Source of the DNA: Bacteroides sp.
GTDB taxonomy: Bacteria; Bacteroidota; Bacteroidia; Bacteroidales; Bacteroidaceae
DNA length: 64,000 nucleotides
Reading direction: 5' to 3'
Assembly (NCBI GenBank): GCA_019414725.1
Contig: DXLM01000001.1
Location: 1-64,000 of the forward strand
The notes under the pieces were generated by a model. That model worked only from the letters and a program-made list of their open reading frames with translations, ran no database searches and was not told where the DNA came from. Positions 6,814-14,857 of the stretch are shown piece by piece (the first letter of the stretch is position 1; every line of letters starts with the position of its first letter). A program made the position numbers and the translations under genes.

Positions 6814-7307
6814 AAAAGAAGGTTTTAATTATTTTAATGATTAGTATTGTATTCGGATTTGCAACTGGTTATTCCTTGCACCACTGGATACATTCTGCGA
6901 GGTTTCCAGAGGAGAAAATTATGCTGATGCCGGAACATCCATTCTATTTGATGGAGGAGGTGAATGAGGAAGTATTGTATAATACCCTTAAACACTATGA
7001 TTTCCCAAGTCCTGCTATTATAACAGCTCAGGCTGTTCTAGAATCTGGTAATTTCAAGTCTAAACTTTGTAAGGACAACAATAATTTGTTCGGATTATAT
7101 AATTCAAGAACGATGTCCTATTTCAAGTTTGACAGTTGGATAAGCTGTGTATTTGCTTATAAGCAATTTATTCTAAGTAGGTACGATCCAGAAGAGGACT
7201 ATTATAGATTCCTAGATAGGATTGGATATGCTGAAGATTCTCTATATGAGAGTAAAGTTAAAGAATTAGAGTTAGATATTATCAACGAGTATGGAAGCCC
7301 AGATTGA
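6810..7307 (+). CDS. Membrane-anchored GH73-type glucosaminidase
   Basis: An N-terminal membrane anchor or signal (VLIILMISIVFGFATGYS) is followed by a glucosaminidase-like domain: ITAQAVLESGNF (about residue 73, the Glu being the likely catalytic acid), NNNLFGLYNSR and a WISCVFAYKQF helix. It would cleave peptidoglycan in the periplasm, as a lysin or part of release. 165 aa is normal for a single-domain GH73 enzyme. ATGA overlap upstream and a 17-base overlap with the next gene. Confidence 0.78.
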   Translation: MKKKVLIILMISIVFGFATGYSLHHWIHSARFPEEKIMLMPEHPFYLMEEVNEEVLYNTLKHYDFPSPAIITAQAVLESGNFKSKLCKDNNNLFGLYNSRTMSYFKFDSWISCVFAYKQFILSRYDPEEDYYRFLDRIGYAEDSLYESKVKELELDIINEYGSPD

Positions 7308-7512
7308 AAAGGCTATTGAGCTTAGAGAAAAAGCTAACTTTAAGATTTTAACTAGACTAGCTCAAATCATAGAATGTAGTCCACATTTGCGATTCCAGCA
7401 AATATTATCTAATTACAAAGTCTGTGAATTAGGTAAGGATAAGTTCTATGAAGAGAGTATAGAAACTCTTAGAAATTTAGAGGGAGAAATGAACAAAAAG
7501 TTGAACACTTAA
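7291..7512 (+). CDS. Hypothetical helical protein, 73 aa
   Basis: Starts MEAQIEKAIELREKAN inside the end of the glucosaminidase gene. All-helical, resembling small phage proteins of the type ECSPHLRFQQILSN...FYEES; role unknown. TAA stop. Confidence 0.6.
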   Translation: MEAQIEKAIELREKANFKILTRLAQIIECSPHLRFQQILSNYKVCELGKDKFYEESIETLRNLEGEMNKKLNT

Positions 7513-7522
7513 TAGATTTAAA

Positions 7523-9538
7523 ATGGAATTTAAGAATTTTAAGAAAGATGTAGAAGCTGCTTTCAATAATATGATTGCAGAAAACCTGTTTGTTGCTAAT
7601 GTTGATAAAGACATCCTTTGGATGGGCTACCTTCTGTCGTTTGAGGACGAAACTGTTAGACAAGACCATAACTGCAATGCCTGTAAATCTTTTATCCGGC
7701 ATTATGGTAAAGTTGTAGCGATTGACCCTCAAACTTATAAGATTAAAACATTCTGGGACGATGTGCATACTCCTGGATATGAGAAAACAGCACAGGCTTT
7801 AGCTAAATTGGTTAAGGAAGCTGGAATAGGAGATGTCTTTATTCAAGATGTGAATGAATTTCATGGTTGTGACCATAATGTTCAATTGCTTCCTGATGGA
7901 ACAACCAGAACTTGGACGCATCTGTACGTAACTATTCCGAATAACTTCAAGTTCAACAAACGAGTTCATGGTTTTGACTCTGCTGCCGGTTACAGGGGAG
8001 ATGTCAGAGCAAGAGCTGGGGTATTTGAGCGTTCTATCAGCGAGCTTAAGCTAGAGGCAGTTGAAACTGTTATTGAGCTTATAGAAGGAAACAATCTCTA
8101 TAGAGGTGCGGAGTTCTTGAAGAGTTTGGAGGAATTTAGAAGAACATTGGTTGCCGCCCAAACTCTGAGTCCAGAAGTAAGAACTAACTATTGCTGGTTA
8201 AACTTTAAGTCTCCTATAGCTAAGATTAGAAACACGGCTATGGGAACTTTACTTATTGATCTAAGTAATGGTGTAGATTTGGAGAGAGCCGTAAGGGCAT
8301 ATGAAAACATCATGGCTCCTGCTAACTATAAGAGACCTACTGCTCTTATTACTAAGAAGCAAATTGAAGCTGCTCAGAAGAAGGTAGAAGAGCTAGGTCT
8401 TACTGATGCACTTCCTCGTCGTCACGCTCACGTAGAAGATATTTCTGTGAATGATGTTCTATTCGTAAATAGAGATACTAGAGCAAAGATGAAGGGAGGA
8501 ATGTTTGATATGCTCTCTGAAACTTCTACAGTAAATCCAAAAGAGTTTACCAAGGCCCAAGAGGTTTCTGCTGATGCCTTTGTCAAGAATGTACTTCCAG
8601 GAGCTAAGGAGGTTTCTATCTTGATAGAGAACAAACATATTCCCAACTTTGTTACTCTGACTGCTCCTGAAAATCCGGATGCTGGACAGTTGTTCAAGTG
8701 GAATAACAACTTTGCTTGGGTTTATAATGGTTCTGTAGCTGATTCTTTCAAGGAGAAGGTAAAGGCTGCTGGTGGAAATGTAGACGGCTTCATGAGATGC
8801 TCTCTTCACTGGTTTAATTATGATGACCTTGACCTTCATGTAACCGAGCCTGGAGGAAGAGAAATCTATTATGGAAGCAAGACTGGTTATACTGGAGGAA
8901 CTCTTGATGTTGACATGAATGCAGGTTCTGGAAAAACTAGAGATGCTGTTGAGAACATCATATGGACAGACCCTAGCAGACTAAGACCGGGAGATTATGT
9001 GGTAAGAGTGCATAACTTCTATAAGAGGGAAAGTATTGATTTTGGTTTCGAAATGGAAATCGAGATTAATGGAGAACTTCACAAATTCCAGTATGGAAAA
9101 GTAGTTCTGAGCAAGGAATACATTGAAGTTGCTCGTATCCATGTTGATGGACAAAGAAACATTTCCATGACTCCTACTATTAAAGAGGGTTCTACATCGT
9201 TCAAATCTACTAACGAGTGGGGAATTGATACAATGAAATTCCAGAAGGTTTCTTGTATTATGTTCTCTCCTAATCATTGGGAAGGCAACGCTATAGGGAA
9301 CAAGCATCTATTCTTTATGATAGACGGATGCAAGAATCCAGACCCTGTTAGAGGCTTCTTTAACGAATATCTGAGAGCTGACCTTGAAAAGGAGCATAGA
9401 AGAGTGTTTGAAGCTCTTGGTTCTAGAGCAAAAGCTGAATACAGTGATGACCAGTTGAGTGGACTAGGATTCTCTAGTACGTCTCACGACGAGGTTGTAG
9501 TTAAAGTCGATAATAAACCATTTAAAATTAAATTCTAA
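7523..9538 (+). CDS. Large protein with YfaP/DUF2135-like domain, 671 aa
   Basis: The largest unassigned gene of this part. N-terminal about 400 residues are soluble and mixed (HNCNACKSF, then SELKLEAVETVIELIEG). Residues about 430-520 (DDLDLHVTEPGGREIYYG, DVDMNAGSG, LRPGDYVVRVHNF) match the layout of DUF2135/YfaP beta domains. A C-terminal stretch has EWGIDTMKFQKVS and FFMIDGCKNPDP. A-rich leader, no clear Shine-Dalgarno. Paired with the 124-aa gene at 9541. Function unknown. Confidence 0.82.
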   Translation: MEFKNFKKDVEAAFNNMIAENLFVANVDKDILWMGYLLSFEDETVRQDHNCNACKSFIRHYGKVVAIDPQTYKIKTFWDDVHTPGYEKTAQALAKLVKEAGIGDVFIQDVNEFHGCDHNVQLLPDGTTRTWTHLYVTIPNNFKFNKRVHGFDSAAGYRGDVRARAGVFERSISELKLEAVETVIELIEGNNLYRGAEFLKSLEEFRRTLVAAQTLSPEVRTNYCWLNFKSPIAKIRNTAMGTLLIDLSNGVDLERAVRAYENIMAPANYKRPTALITKKQIEAAQKKVEELGLTDALPRRHAHVEDISVNDVLFVNRDTRAKMKGGMFDMLSETSTVNPKEFTKAQEVSADAFVKNVLPGAKEVSILIENKHIPNFVTLTAPENPDAGQLFKWNNNFAWVYNGSVADSFKEKVKAAGGNVDGFMRCSLHWFNYDDLDLHVTEPGGREIYYGSKTGYTGGTLDVDMNAGSGKTRDAVENIIWTDPSRLRPGDYVVRVHNFYKRESIDFGFEMEIEINGELHKFQYGKVVLSKEYIEVARIHVDGQRNISMTPTIKEGSTSFKSTNEWGIDTMKFQKVSCIMFSPNHWEGNAIGNKHLFFMIDGCKNPDPVRGFFNEYLRADLEKEHRRVFEALGSRAKAEYSDDQLSGLGFSSTSHDEVVVKVDNKPFKIKF

Positions 9539-9540
9539 TT

Positions 9541-9915
9541 ATGTACAAACAAGCGTCTAAAATGAAGTTGCGCTTTGCAACTAGTAAAGGTAATTTGAGT
9601 GTGGAAGATTTGTGGGACTTAAGTCTGCCTGCATTGGACAGACTGGCAGTGTCCTATGACGAAGAATTAGCCAAGAGTCCTAGAAAATCTTTCATAACTA
9701 ATGATACTCCTAGCAATAGCGAACTGGAGTTAAAGTTCAACATTGTGAAAGATGTTATCACTGATAAGCTGAAAGACAAGGCCGCTAGAGAAGCAGCTAA
9801 AGATAAGGCAGCTGAGAAGGCACGCCTGACTGAACTGCTGGCTAAGAAACAGTCCGAGAAAATGGAAAGTATGTCCGAAGATGAAATCAGACAACGACTT
9901 GCAGAACTCGGATAA
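9541..9915 (+). CDS. Conserved phage protein with coiled-coil tail, 124 aa
   Basis: MYKQASKMKLRFATSKGNL then SVEDLWDLSLPALD is a pattern I associate with a conserved phage protein found next to genes like 7523; its role is unknown. Residues about 75-124 are a charged coiled coil (KDKAAREAAKDKAAEKARL). Two bases separate it from the previous stop. Confidence 0.72.
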   Translation: MYKQASKMKLRFATSKGNLSVEDLWDLSLPALDRLAVSYDEELAKSPRKSFITNDTPSNSELELKFNIVKDVITDKLKDKAAREAAKDKAAEKARLTELLAKKQSEKMESMSEDEIRQRLAELG

Positions 9916-10195
9916 TTGTGTCGTATTGAAAACAGTTAGTCCACAAATCTTAGATAAACTAAGAGAAAGTGGATTGACTGTTTGTACGTGTTGTGAATTT
10001 CCAGGTACAGCCTGGTTAGTATTCAGACCAAATATGCCTACATCGGATATTCACGGTGAGGGGTATGACTTTGAAGAGATAGGACTTTTTGGAACAGAGG
10101 CCGTTCTCAAATACTTCGAAGCTAACACTCCGAATTATGTAGATTGCGGAACTGATGTCGATAAATTTATTAACATTTGTTTGCAGTTTAAATAA
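9881..10195 (+). CDS. Hypothetical protein, 104 aa
   Basis: Starts MKSDNDLQNSDN within the end of the previous gene. Contains CTCCEFPGTAWLVF. No family recognised. It ends just before a promoter-like region. Confidence 0.58.
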   Translation: MKSDNDLQNSDNCVVLKTVSPQILDKLRESGLTVCTCCEFPGTAWLVFRPNMPTSDIHGEGYDFEEIGLFGTEAVLKYFEANTPNYVDCGTDVDKFINICLQFK

Positions 10196-10196
10196 G

Positions 10197-10223
10197 TTAA
10201 CGGTTTTTAACTTTGAATTTAAC
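10197..10223 (+). promoter_or_regulatory. Putative promoter: three phased TTAAC units with TAACTTTG box
   Basis: TTAAC at 10197, 10207 and 10219 (spacing 10 and 12). The middle unit forms TAACTTTG (10208-10215), matching the Bacteroidota -7 element and the box at 239. It lies 60-85 bases before tRNA-Leu and would drive it and the following genes. Confidence 0.5.
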
Positions 10224-10386
10224 ACTTGTACTGTTATTATAGTAAGTTGATTAGCGGTACGTGAGTATAGCTAATTATTATGCCCGAATGGTGGAATTGG
10301 TAGACACGTCAGATTTAGAAAAAGAAATGTTCTTTCTTATTAATCTATTTTAACAGAATTTTATAGGAAGTCACAAATTTTTATTA

Positions 10387-10394
10387 TATCTTTG
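10387..10394 (+). promoter_or_regulatory. TATCTTTG box upstream of intron HNH gene
   Basis: Matches TAnnTTTG, 21 bases before the HNH start codon, so the endonuclease could be transcribed separately from the tRNA. Confidence 0.3.
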
Positions 10395-10414
10395 TGTATA
10401 TAAAAATATACATA

Positions 10415-10924
10415 ATGAGTAAAAGAAAATGGACTGATGAACAACTGATTGAGGCTGTTAAAACTAGTTTATCTTATGCAGAAGTAATGAGAAAATTAGG
10501 ACTTAAAGCAGCTGGCAGTAACTATGATACTGTTAAGAAAAAGATTAAAGAATATAATTTAGATACTTCACATATGACTGGTAAAGTTTGGAATCAAGGA
10601 GAACGATACAAGCCAGTTAAAACTTCCAGACCTTTAGAAGAAGTTTTAGTAGAAAACTCTACATGGGTAAATACTAATAATTTACGTAAAAGACTTCTTA
10701 AGGAAGGTATTAAGGAATATAAATGTGAGTGTTGTGGCAGGACTGAGTGGTTAGGAAAACCTATAGCTCTAGAACTGCATCATGTAAATGGTATAAAAGA
10801 TGATTTAAGGATAGAGAATTTGCAACTTTTATGTCCTAATTGTCATGCCTTTACTGATAATTATAGAGGAAAGAACAGGGGTATGGATGCCCAAGAGGAA
10901 ACTCTTGGAGTAGAAGCAGGCTAA
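10415..10924 (+). CDS. Intron-encoded HNH homing endonuclease
   Basis: 169 residues from ATG 10415. An N-terminal helix-turn-helix (WTDEQLIEAV...SYAEVMRKLGL) is followed by a zinc HNH nuclease: CECC, LELHHVNG (about 123-130), NLQLLCPNCH. No TAG codons, unlike four other homing genes here. Cuts intronless tRNA-Leu alleles so that the intron spreads. Its 3' end overlaps ribozyme core structure. Confidence 0.9.
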   Translation: MSKRKWTDEQLIEAVKTSLSYAEVMRKLGLKAAGSNYDTVKKKIKEYNLDTSHMTGKVWNQGERYKPVKTSRPLEEVLVENSTWVNTNNLRKRLLKEGIKEYKCECCGRTEWLGKPIALELHHVNGIKDDLRIENLQLLCPNCHAFTDNYRGKNRGMDAQEETLGVEAG

Positions 10925-11215
10925 TTCGGTGAAGGTATCAGCCCTATAAATGGTAATAACGCCGAGCTAAGTTAAAAAGAAAAAGAAAAAGAATAAGATA
11001 ACAAGAACCTCTGTTAAGCTAGAACGTAGCTTCATACGGATGAACTTACTTCTTTTTATAAATGTGTAGAGACTATACACCTGCAACCTAAGTCAGAATT
11101 GATATGGTTAAGACATAGTCCAAGCAATCTTTTATAGATTGTATGAAGCTCTGATGCCCAGTAATGGGCGTGTGGGTTCGAGTCCCACTTCGGGTACTAA
11201 TTTAATATCAATAAT

Positions 11216-11386
11216 ATGGAAAGATATATAGAAGAACTTATTGAAATATATAGAAAAAATACTCTAAAGTCAGATGAAGAATTAGAATCTCTGAAGAGTT
11301 TACTTAGAAATGTTCATCGTGATGGATTTATAGCAGGAGAAGAATCAATAATTAATGTTGTGGATAAACTAACAAAACGTAACTAA
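11216..11386 (+). CDS. Small helical protein, 56 aa
   Basis: Begins MERYIEELIEIYRKN, ends at TAA one base before the next ATG. Acidic, all-helical. First gene after tRNA-Leu. Function unknown. Confidence 0.6.
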   Translation: MERYIEELIEIYRKNTLKSDEELESLKSLLRNVHRDGFIAGEESIINVVDKLTKRN

Positions 11387-11387
11387 T

Positions 11388-12299
11388 ATGAACAGTGTAT
11401 TTTTTGGAAATGAAGGGTTGACTTCTACGTCAGCAAACTTCTATGCGAACATCGCACAAGAAATGATTCAAGCAGCACAGGAACGCTTGAATAATGTGAA
11501 ATTCTTTCAAGTATCTGTAGCCTCTATCGGTGGAGGAGAAAAGCAGTTAATGACAGTAGGACAAAAGTCCCTTGACTTTATAAAAGATGATTTGGAAAAG
11601 GTCGCTGCCATGAATAGTTTTTGTGCTTGGGTACGAGAAGCTATCAAAGAGAAAGAAGGAATGATTGGCAAAGTATCTGCTACTATGCTTGATGATTGGG
11701 CAGAAAGTCAGGGAATAGGACTGCCAGAGCAGCCTAAGTATCCAGAAGCTCTACCTTCTCCGACTGAAGAAACTATCATAAAGTCGTGGGATATTAACAA
11801 GAGAAATAAATTCCTAAGATTAGAGGCGTTTGCTTCTACCTATGGAAAGTATATTCATCCAAAAGGAGCCTTTAGTAAGGCACGAAAAGAAGTTCATGCA
11901 GCTGAGAATTGTCCTATCTATAAGGAAGGCTCTGGAAGAGATTTAATTCTCTACTACCAAGACCCTACCATCGAAGTAGAAAAAGTGGACAATATGTTCA
12001 TGTCTCTTCAAGATACCTATCGTTCTTACGAGAAGGAGTTAAATGCTCTTAAAGCTGAGCTTAAGGAGGAGGTTAATAAACTTTCTAACACTCAAGAACA
12101 AGAGTATCGTGAGAAAATGGCTGAATTTAAAGCAAACTACGACAAATATACCTCCGAATTAGGAGAGTTGAGAAGTCGTTTCAATAGTTGGAAAACTTCT
12201 GAAATGGAACGTATTTCCAAACTAAAAATCGCTTTGCCTAAGAATCTTTTAGATATTTTCGAAGAGATTAGGAGACAGGGCGACTCTTCCTCTAAGTAA
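11388..12299 (+). CDS. Coiled-coil protein, 303 aa
   Basis: MNSVFFGNEGLTSTSANFYA start, helical throughout, with a long charged coiled coil (about 205-275, ELNALKAELKEEVNKL). It partly recalls phage proteins of unknown function placed next to tRNA genes. The DNA around its start (ATGAACAGTGTATTTTT) recurs at 12350, in a stretch without a full gene. TAA stop. Confidence 0.72.
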   Translation: MNSVFFGNEGLTSTSANFYANIAQEMIQAAQERLNNVKFFQVSVASIGGGEKQLMTVGQKSLDFIKDDLEKVAAMNSFCAWVREAIKEKEGMIGKVSATMLDDWAESQGIGLPEQPKYPEALPSPTEETIIKSWDINKRNKFLRLEAFASTYGKYIHPKGAFSKARKEVHAAENCPIYKEGSGRDLILYYQDPTIEVEKVDNMFMSLQDTYRSYEKELNALKAELKEEVNKLSNTQEQEYREKMAEFKANYDKYTSELGELRSRFNSWKTSEMERISKLKIALPKNLLDIFEEIRRQGDSSSK

Positions 12300-12681
12300 T
12301 TAGAGGACTTCCGTAGGAAGCTAACATAACATACTTAACAGGAATAATTATGAACAGTATATTTTTAAATCCGCATGGATTTAATCTTTATTCGCTGGCT
12401 ACACAAAAATTTACAACCCACTCTCTAATTGAGAGTCTTTGTCTTAGTCTTTGTTAGTGTAGCTAGGTCTTTGACTACGGCTTCATCTTTGCCTGCGCGT
12501 TAGCTTCCTACATAGCTCGTCAACCATGTGTTGAAGGAGTTACGGAATCCCCTCGGGATTCTAGCCTTTTGCTTCAGTTACAAGTAATCTTTAAACTTGG
12601 TGACTATTATCCCAAATTCTCAACAAGATGAAGAGGGAGGTTGACCAACCTAATAATGGTACAAGCTCTTCGGAGTGATAG
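12300..12681 (+). other. Non-coding, structured region with a remnant gene start
   Basis: At 12350 ATGAACAGTATATTTTT repeats the start of the gene at 11388, but the frame (12350-12631, two TAG codons) soon loses similarity to it. Hairpins: CTTCC/GGAAG (12307-12320), ACTCTC/GAGAGT (12420-12436), GAATCCC-ctc-GGGATTC (12545-12561). CTTTG recurs four times at 12436-12500. Likely a transcribed leader RNA or the scar of a duplicated gene. Confidence 0.35.
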
Positions 12682-12733
12682 GAGTGGGGAAAGTATCTGG
12701 TGAAGCACAGATACTGGAACCACTCTTTTTTTT
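12682..12733 (+). terminator. Intrinsic terminator
   Basis: GAGTGG (12682) pairs with CCACTC (12720-12725), with an inner stem GTATCTG (12693) with CAGATAC (12708-12714), then eight T's. Separates the tRNA-Leu unit from the lipoprotein gene. Confidence 0.88.
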
Positions 12734-12773
12734 GATAGATAAAATGATTATTAACTAATTTAAATTAAGAAAA

Positions 12774-12947
12774 ATGAAGAAAGTACTATTGCTTTTCGGA
12801 ATGGTTGCACTGATGTCTGCTTGTGCAGGTAATACAAAAACTCAGGCTCCAGAAAACGATTCTATCGCAATCGTTAAAGAAGTTGCTGACACAATGAGTG
12901 TAGACACTCTAGGTGTGGATAGTCTTGTAATTGATAGTATTCAGTAA
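12774..12947 (+). CDS. Small lipoprotein, 57 aa
   Basis: Signal peptide MKKVLLLFGMVALMSAC ends in a lipobox with Cys 17. The short mature part (GNTKTQAPENDSIA...) is acidic and serine/valine rich. Membrane-anchored, perhaps the outer leaflet partner of lysis or superinfection exclusion; no direct evidence. First gene after the terminator. Confidence 0.78.
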   Translation: MKKVLLLFGMVALMSACAGNTKTQAPENDSIAIVKEVADTMSVDTLGVDSLVIDSIQ

Positions 12948-12948
12948 T

Positions 12949-13272
12949 ATGGATTTTATCGCAACCAGAGTCAATGAACTCTTAAGTAGGGTATCTCCTA
13001 TTAAGCGATGGCTTATTTCTGATGTTGCGAATGAATACTATCGAGCAGGATATCAAGATGGTCAGAAACTAGTCTACAGAAATGTGTTAAAGGGAAGCGC
13101 ATTGAGAGAGTTTATCGAAATTCTAAATCATTGCGGAATTAAACTTAGTTACAACTTACGTAAGGGTGGGCTACTGGTCAGTGTAAGAACTGATAAGTTG
13201 TCCAACTTACAGAATCTTGTTAATTGTTACAAAAATGAGCAAAACAAAGAGAACAGTCCTGACAAGGGATGA
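12949..13272 (+). CDS. Hypothetical protein, 107 aa
   Basis: Starts MDFIATRVNELLSRV one base after the lipoprotein stop. Helical first half, then two strands (YNLRKGGLLVSV). No family recognised. TGA stop; overlaps the next gene. Confidence 0.62.
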   Translation: MDFIATRVNELLSRVSPIKRWLISDVANEYYRAGYQDGQKLVYRNVLKGSALREFIEILNHCGIKLSYNLRKGGLLVSVRTDKLSNLQNLVNCYKNEQNKENSPDKG

Positions 13273-13615
13273 TTGTCCCCCATTGGAGGAACAATACAAA
13301 AGCATTATGGAGAACTTTGATTTTGATAAGGTTCTGGAGTATATGCAGTGGAACAAGAGTCATAGAGAGTATGATGACGAGGGTCGCTGTATAGGCAAAA
13401 GTACATGGAAAATGTATGTAGGTCCGAACGAACACAGAGTTCCCACTCTTTACGAACTATCCAGAAATGCTAGTATACTACTAAGAGAAGTAATGAAGCT
13501 GTACAATGACAACAAAAGTCCTTATCTTTCTATAGCTACTGGACCATTCAAGGTTATTTGCAGATATGGGATGCTGGAACTTATAGCTTGCCTAGAAACT
13601 TGGAGTTATGATTGA
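13235..13615 (+). CDS. Hypothetical protein, 126 aa
   Basis: Starts MSKTKRTVLTRDDCPP (ATG 13235). Contains DKVLEYMQWNKSHREYDDE and a helical C-terminus with CRYGMLELIACLETW. No family recognised. Its TGA overlaps the next start by 8 bases. Confidence 0.62.
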   Translation: MSKTKRTVLTRDDCPPLEEQYKSIMENFDFDKVLEYMQWNKSHREYDDEGRCIGKSTWKMYVGPNEHRVPTLYELSRNASILLREVMKLYNDNKSPYLSIATGPFKVICRYGMLELIACLETWSYD

Positions 13616-14021
13616 ATTTAATCAGATTTTTTGTGAGGATTTGAAAGATGATTTCGAGGAAGCTGGTAGGCATGAGAGAAATTTCGAGTTAGACGAGTTT
13701 ATTCAGAAGGATTTAAGTAGAGCATTTGCGTTTGGTTATTGTCATTTAGACTGGATAAAGGAGAAAATGTGGTTTCCTGTTCCTATTAGGAAGGCTTTAC
13801 GGCATTTAGGAGACGACCTAGAAGATTTTGCTCCTCAGCTTAAATGGCTTAACGAAAAATATGGTGCTATAGGAAAGAGAGTTAGAATTGTTGATTACGC
13901 AAACTATATTTTAGATAATATATTTTGTGACAATCGAGACGATTTGCTAAAGATAGCAATATTACTCGGAACTAACATGAGAGTAAATACTGCTGATGAG
14001 CAGGCTAGAAGTGTTCACTGA
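13608..14021 (+). CDS. Hypothetical protein, 137 aa
   Basis: Starts MIEFNQIFCEDLKDDFEEAG; mostly helical, acidic. No family recognised. Overlaps its neighbours on both sides; the RNase H gene starts within it. Confidence 0.62.
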   Translation: MIEFNQIFCEDLKDDFEEAGRHERNFELDEFIQKDLSRAFAFGYCHLDWIKEKMWFPVPIRKALRHLGDDLEDFAPQLKWLNEKYGAIGKRVRIVDYANYILDNIFCDNRDDLLKIAILLGTNMRVNTADEQARSVH

Positions 14022-14439
14022 TGGAGCTTTTAGCTCGTCTAGAGACACAGGAGGAGTAGGAGTTGTATTCGTAATTGATGGGGAAAAAGCCTATGAATTT
14101 AGTAAGATGATTCCTAATACTACTAATAATAAATGTGAGTTGTTAGCAGTAATTTATGCTCTAAATGCAGTAAGTCGTAAAATCGAATCTCTGACTATTT
14201 ACTCAGATTCTCAGTACGTCATAGGATGTGCTACTAAAGGATGGAAAAGAAAGAAGAATATAGAGTTATGGAATTTATACGACAAGGTCTTAAATAAGGC
14301 AAAGCAATTTTGTCCTAATATAGATTTTTGTTGGGTGAAAGGACATACTTCAAGTTCAGACTTCTTTTCTCAGATGAATAATCTCGCAGATAAATTAGCA
14401 GTTGAAGCAAGTCAGGAATATGAAACTAAGAAAGAATAA
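13996..14439 (+). CDS. rnhA: Ribonuclease HI
   Basis: Removes RNA from RNA:DNA hybrids, including Okazaki primers, in the cytoplasm. The four catalytic acids are visible: D in EVFTDGAFSS (about residue 9), E in NNKCELLAVIYAL (about 51), D in YSDSQYVIG (about 71), and D in NNLADKLA near the C-terminus, after the conserved WVKGHT. 147 aa is normal for a single-domain RNase HI. ATG 13996 overlaps the previous gene. Confidence 0.92.
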   Translation: MSRLEVFTDGAFSSSRDTGGVGVVFVIDGEKAYEFSKMIPNTTNNKCELLAVIYALNAVSRKIESLTIYSDSQYVIGCATKGWKRKKNIELWNLYDKVLNKAKQFCPNIDFCWVKGHTSSSDFFSQMNNLADKLAVEASQEYETKKE

Positions 14440-14857
14440 GAATAAGAAACTTATCAAAGAAGCTATGAAGTTTTATCCATTCGATTATGGATTTGTTCTC
14501 TCTTTAGAGAAACAAGCCCTAATTAGAATGTATGAATACTTTAAGGTATCTAGAATTGCGGAAGGCAATGAACGTGTCGAAAAAGAGCTAAATCTAGCAC
14601 TAAAGCTATTAGATATTGTGCTAGAAATAGATTCTGCGTATCACCATGACTTTAGACCTGGGTCAAAGGGATTTGTAGATAGACACATAAATACTAAAAA
14701 TTGGAATCGATTCCACCCTAAGGCTGCTGATCTCGATTGGAATACTCCAATCCTTAAAGATTATCTGAGAAGAGAAAAAGCCTGGTACTTATACAACAAA
14801 CTAAAGTTTGAACGTATGAGGTCTTGGTGGGACTAGTATAAAAGCATAATAGCATGA
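14420..14857 (+). CDS. Hypothetical protein ending through a TAG codon, 145 aa
   Basis: Starts MKLRKNKNKKLIKEAMKF. A TAG at 14834 is followed by five sense codons and TGA 14855-14857, which forms an ATGA junction with the next start (14854). That junction argues that TAG is read through as Gln. C-terminal half has HHDFRPGSKGFVDRH. Function unknown. Confidence 0.65.

Larger units (their letters stand above)
10317..11145 (+). mobile_element. Group I intron with HNH gene in tRNA-Leu
   Basis: 829 bases. 5' exon ends in T, intron ends in G. A P7-like pairing GACTAT (11071-11076) with ATAGTC (11115-11120) and the context AAGACATAGTCC are typical of the R and S core elements. Hairpin CAAGAG-GAAA-CTCTTG (about 10890-10905) lies inside the HNH coding end, so coding and ribozyme sequence overlap. 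The insertion site equals that of the cyanobacterial/plastid trnL(UAA) intron. Confidence 0.85.
10282..11196 (+). tRNA. tRNA-Leu(TAA) split by a group I intron
   Basis: Exon 1 is 10282-10316, exon 2 is 11146-11196 (86 nt joined). Joined, acceptor GCCCGAA pairs with TTCGGGT, discriminator A11196. Anticodon stem TCAGA/TCTGA holds loop TTTAAGC, so the anticodon is TAA with the intron between T34 and A35. Variable arm GCCC/GGGC is class II as required for Leu; T-arm GTGGG-TTCGAGT-CCCAC. The junction (exon ends in T, intron ends in G) follows group I rules. An alternative joining giving TAG as anticodon is possible but breaks those rules. Confidence 0.88.

Noticed and set aside
8428..8839. Long minus-strand open frames across 7523-9538
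   Set aside because: They mirror the strong plus-strand gene, have no recognisable domains, and no other minus-strand gene is credible.
11388..12299. Structural (head/tail) gene
   Set aside because: Coiled-coil content alone cannot show this; no capsid or tail motif was seen anywhere in the window.
12350..12631. Possible 93-aa gene with two TAG codons
   Set aside because: Only its first few codons match the gene at 11388; the rest has no protein-like pattern and overlaps strong hairpins. Listed as a region instead.
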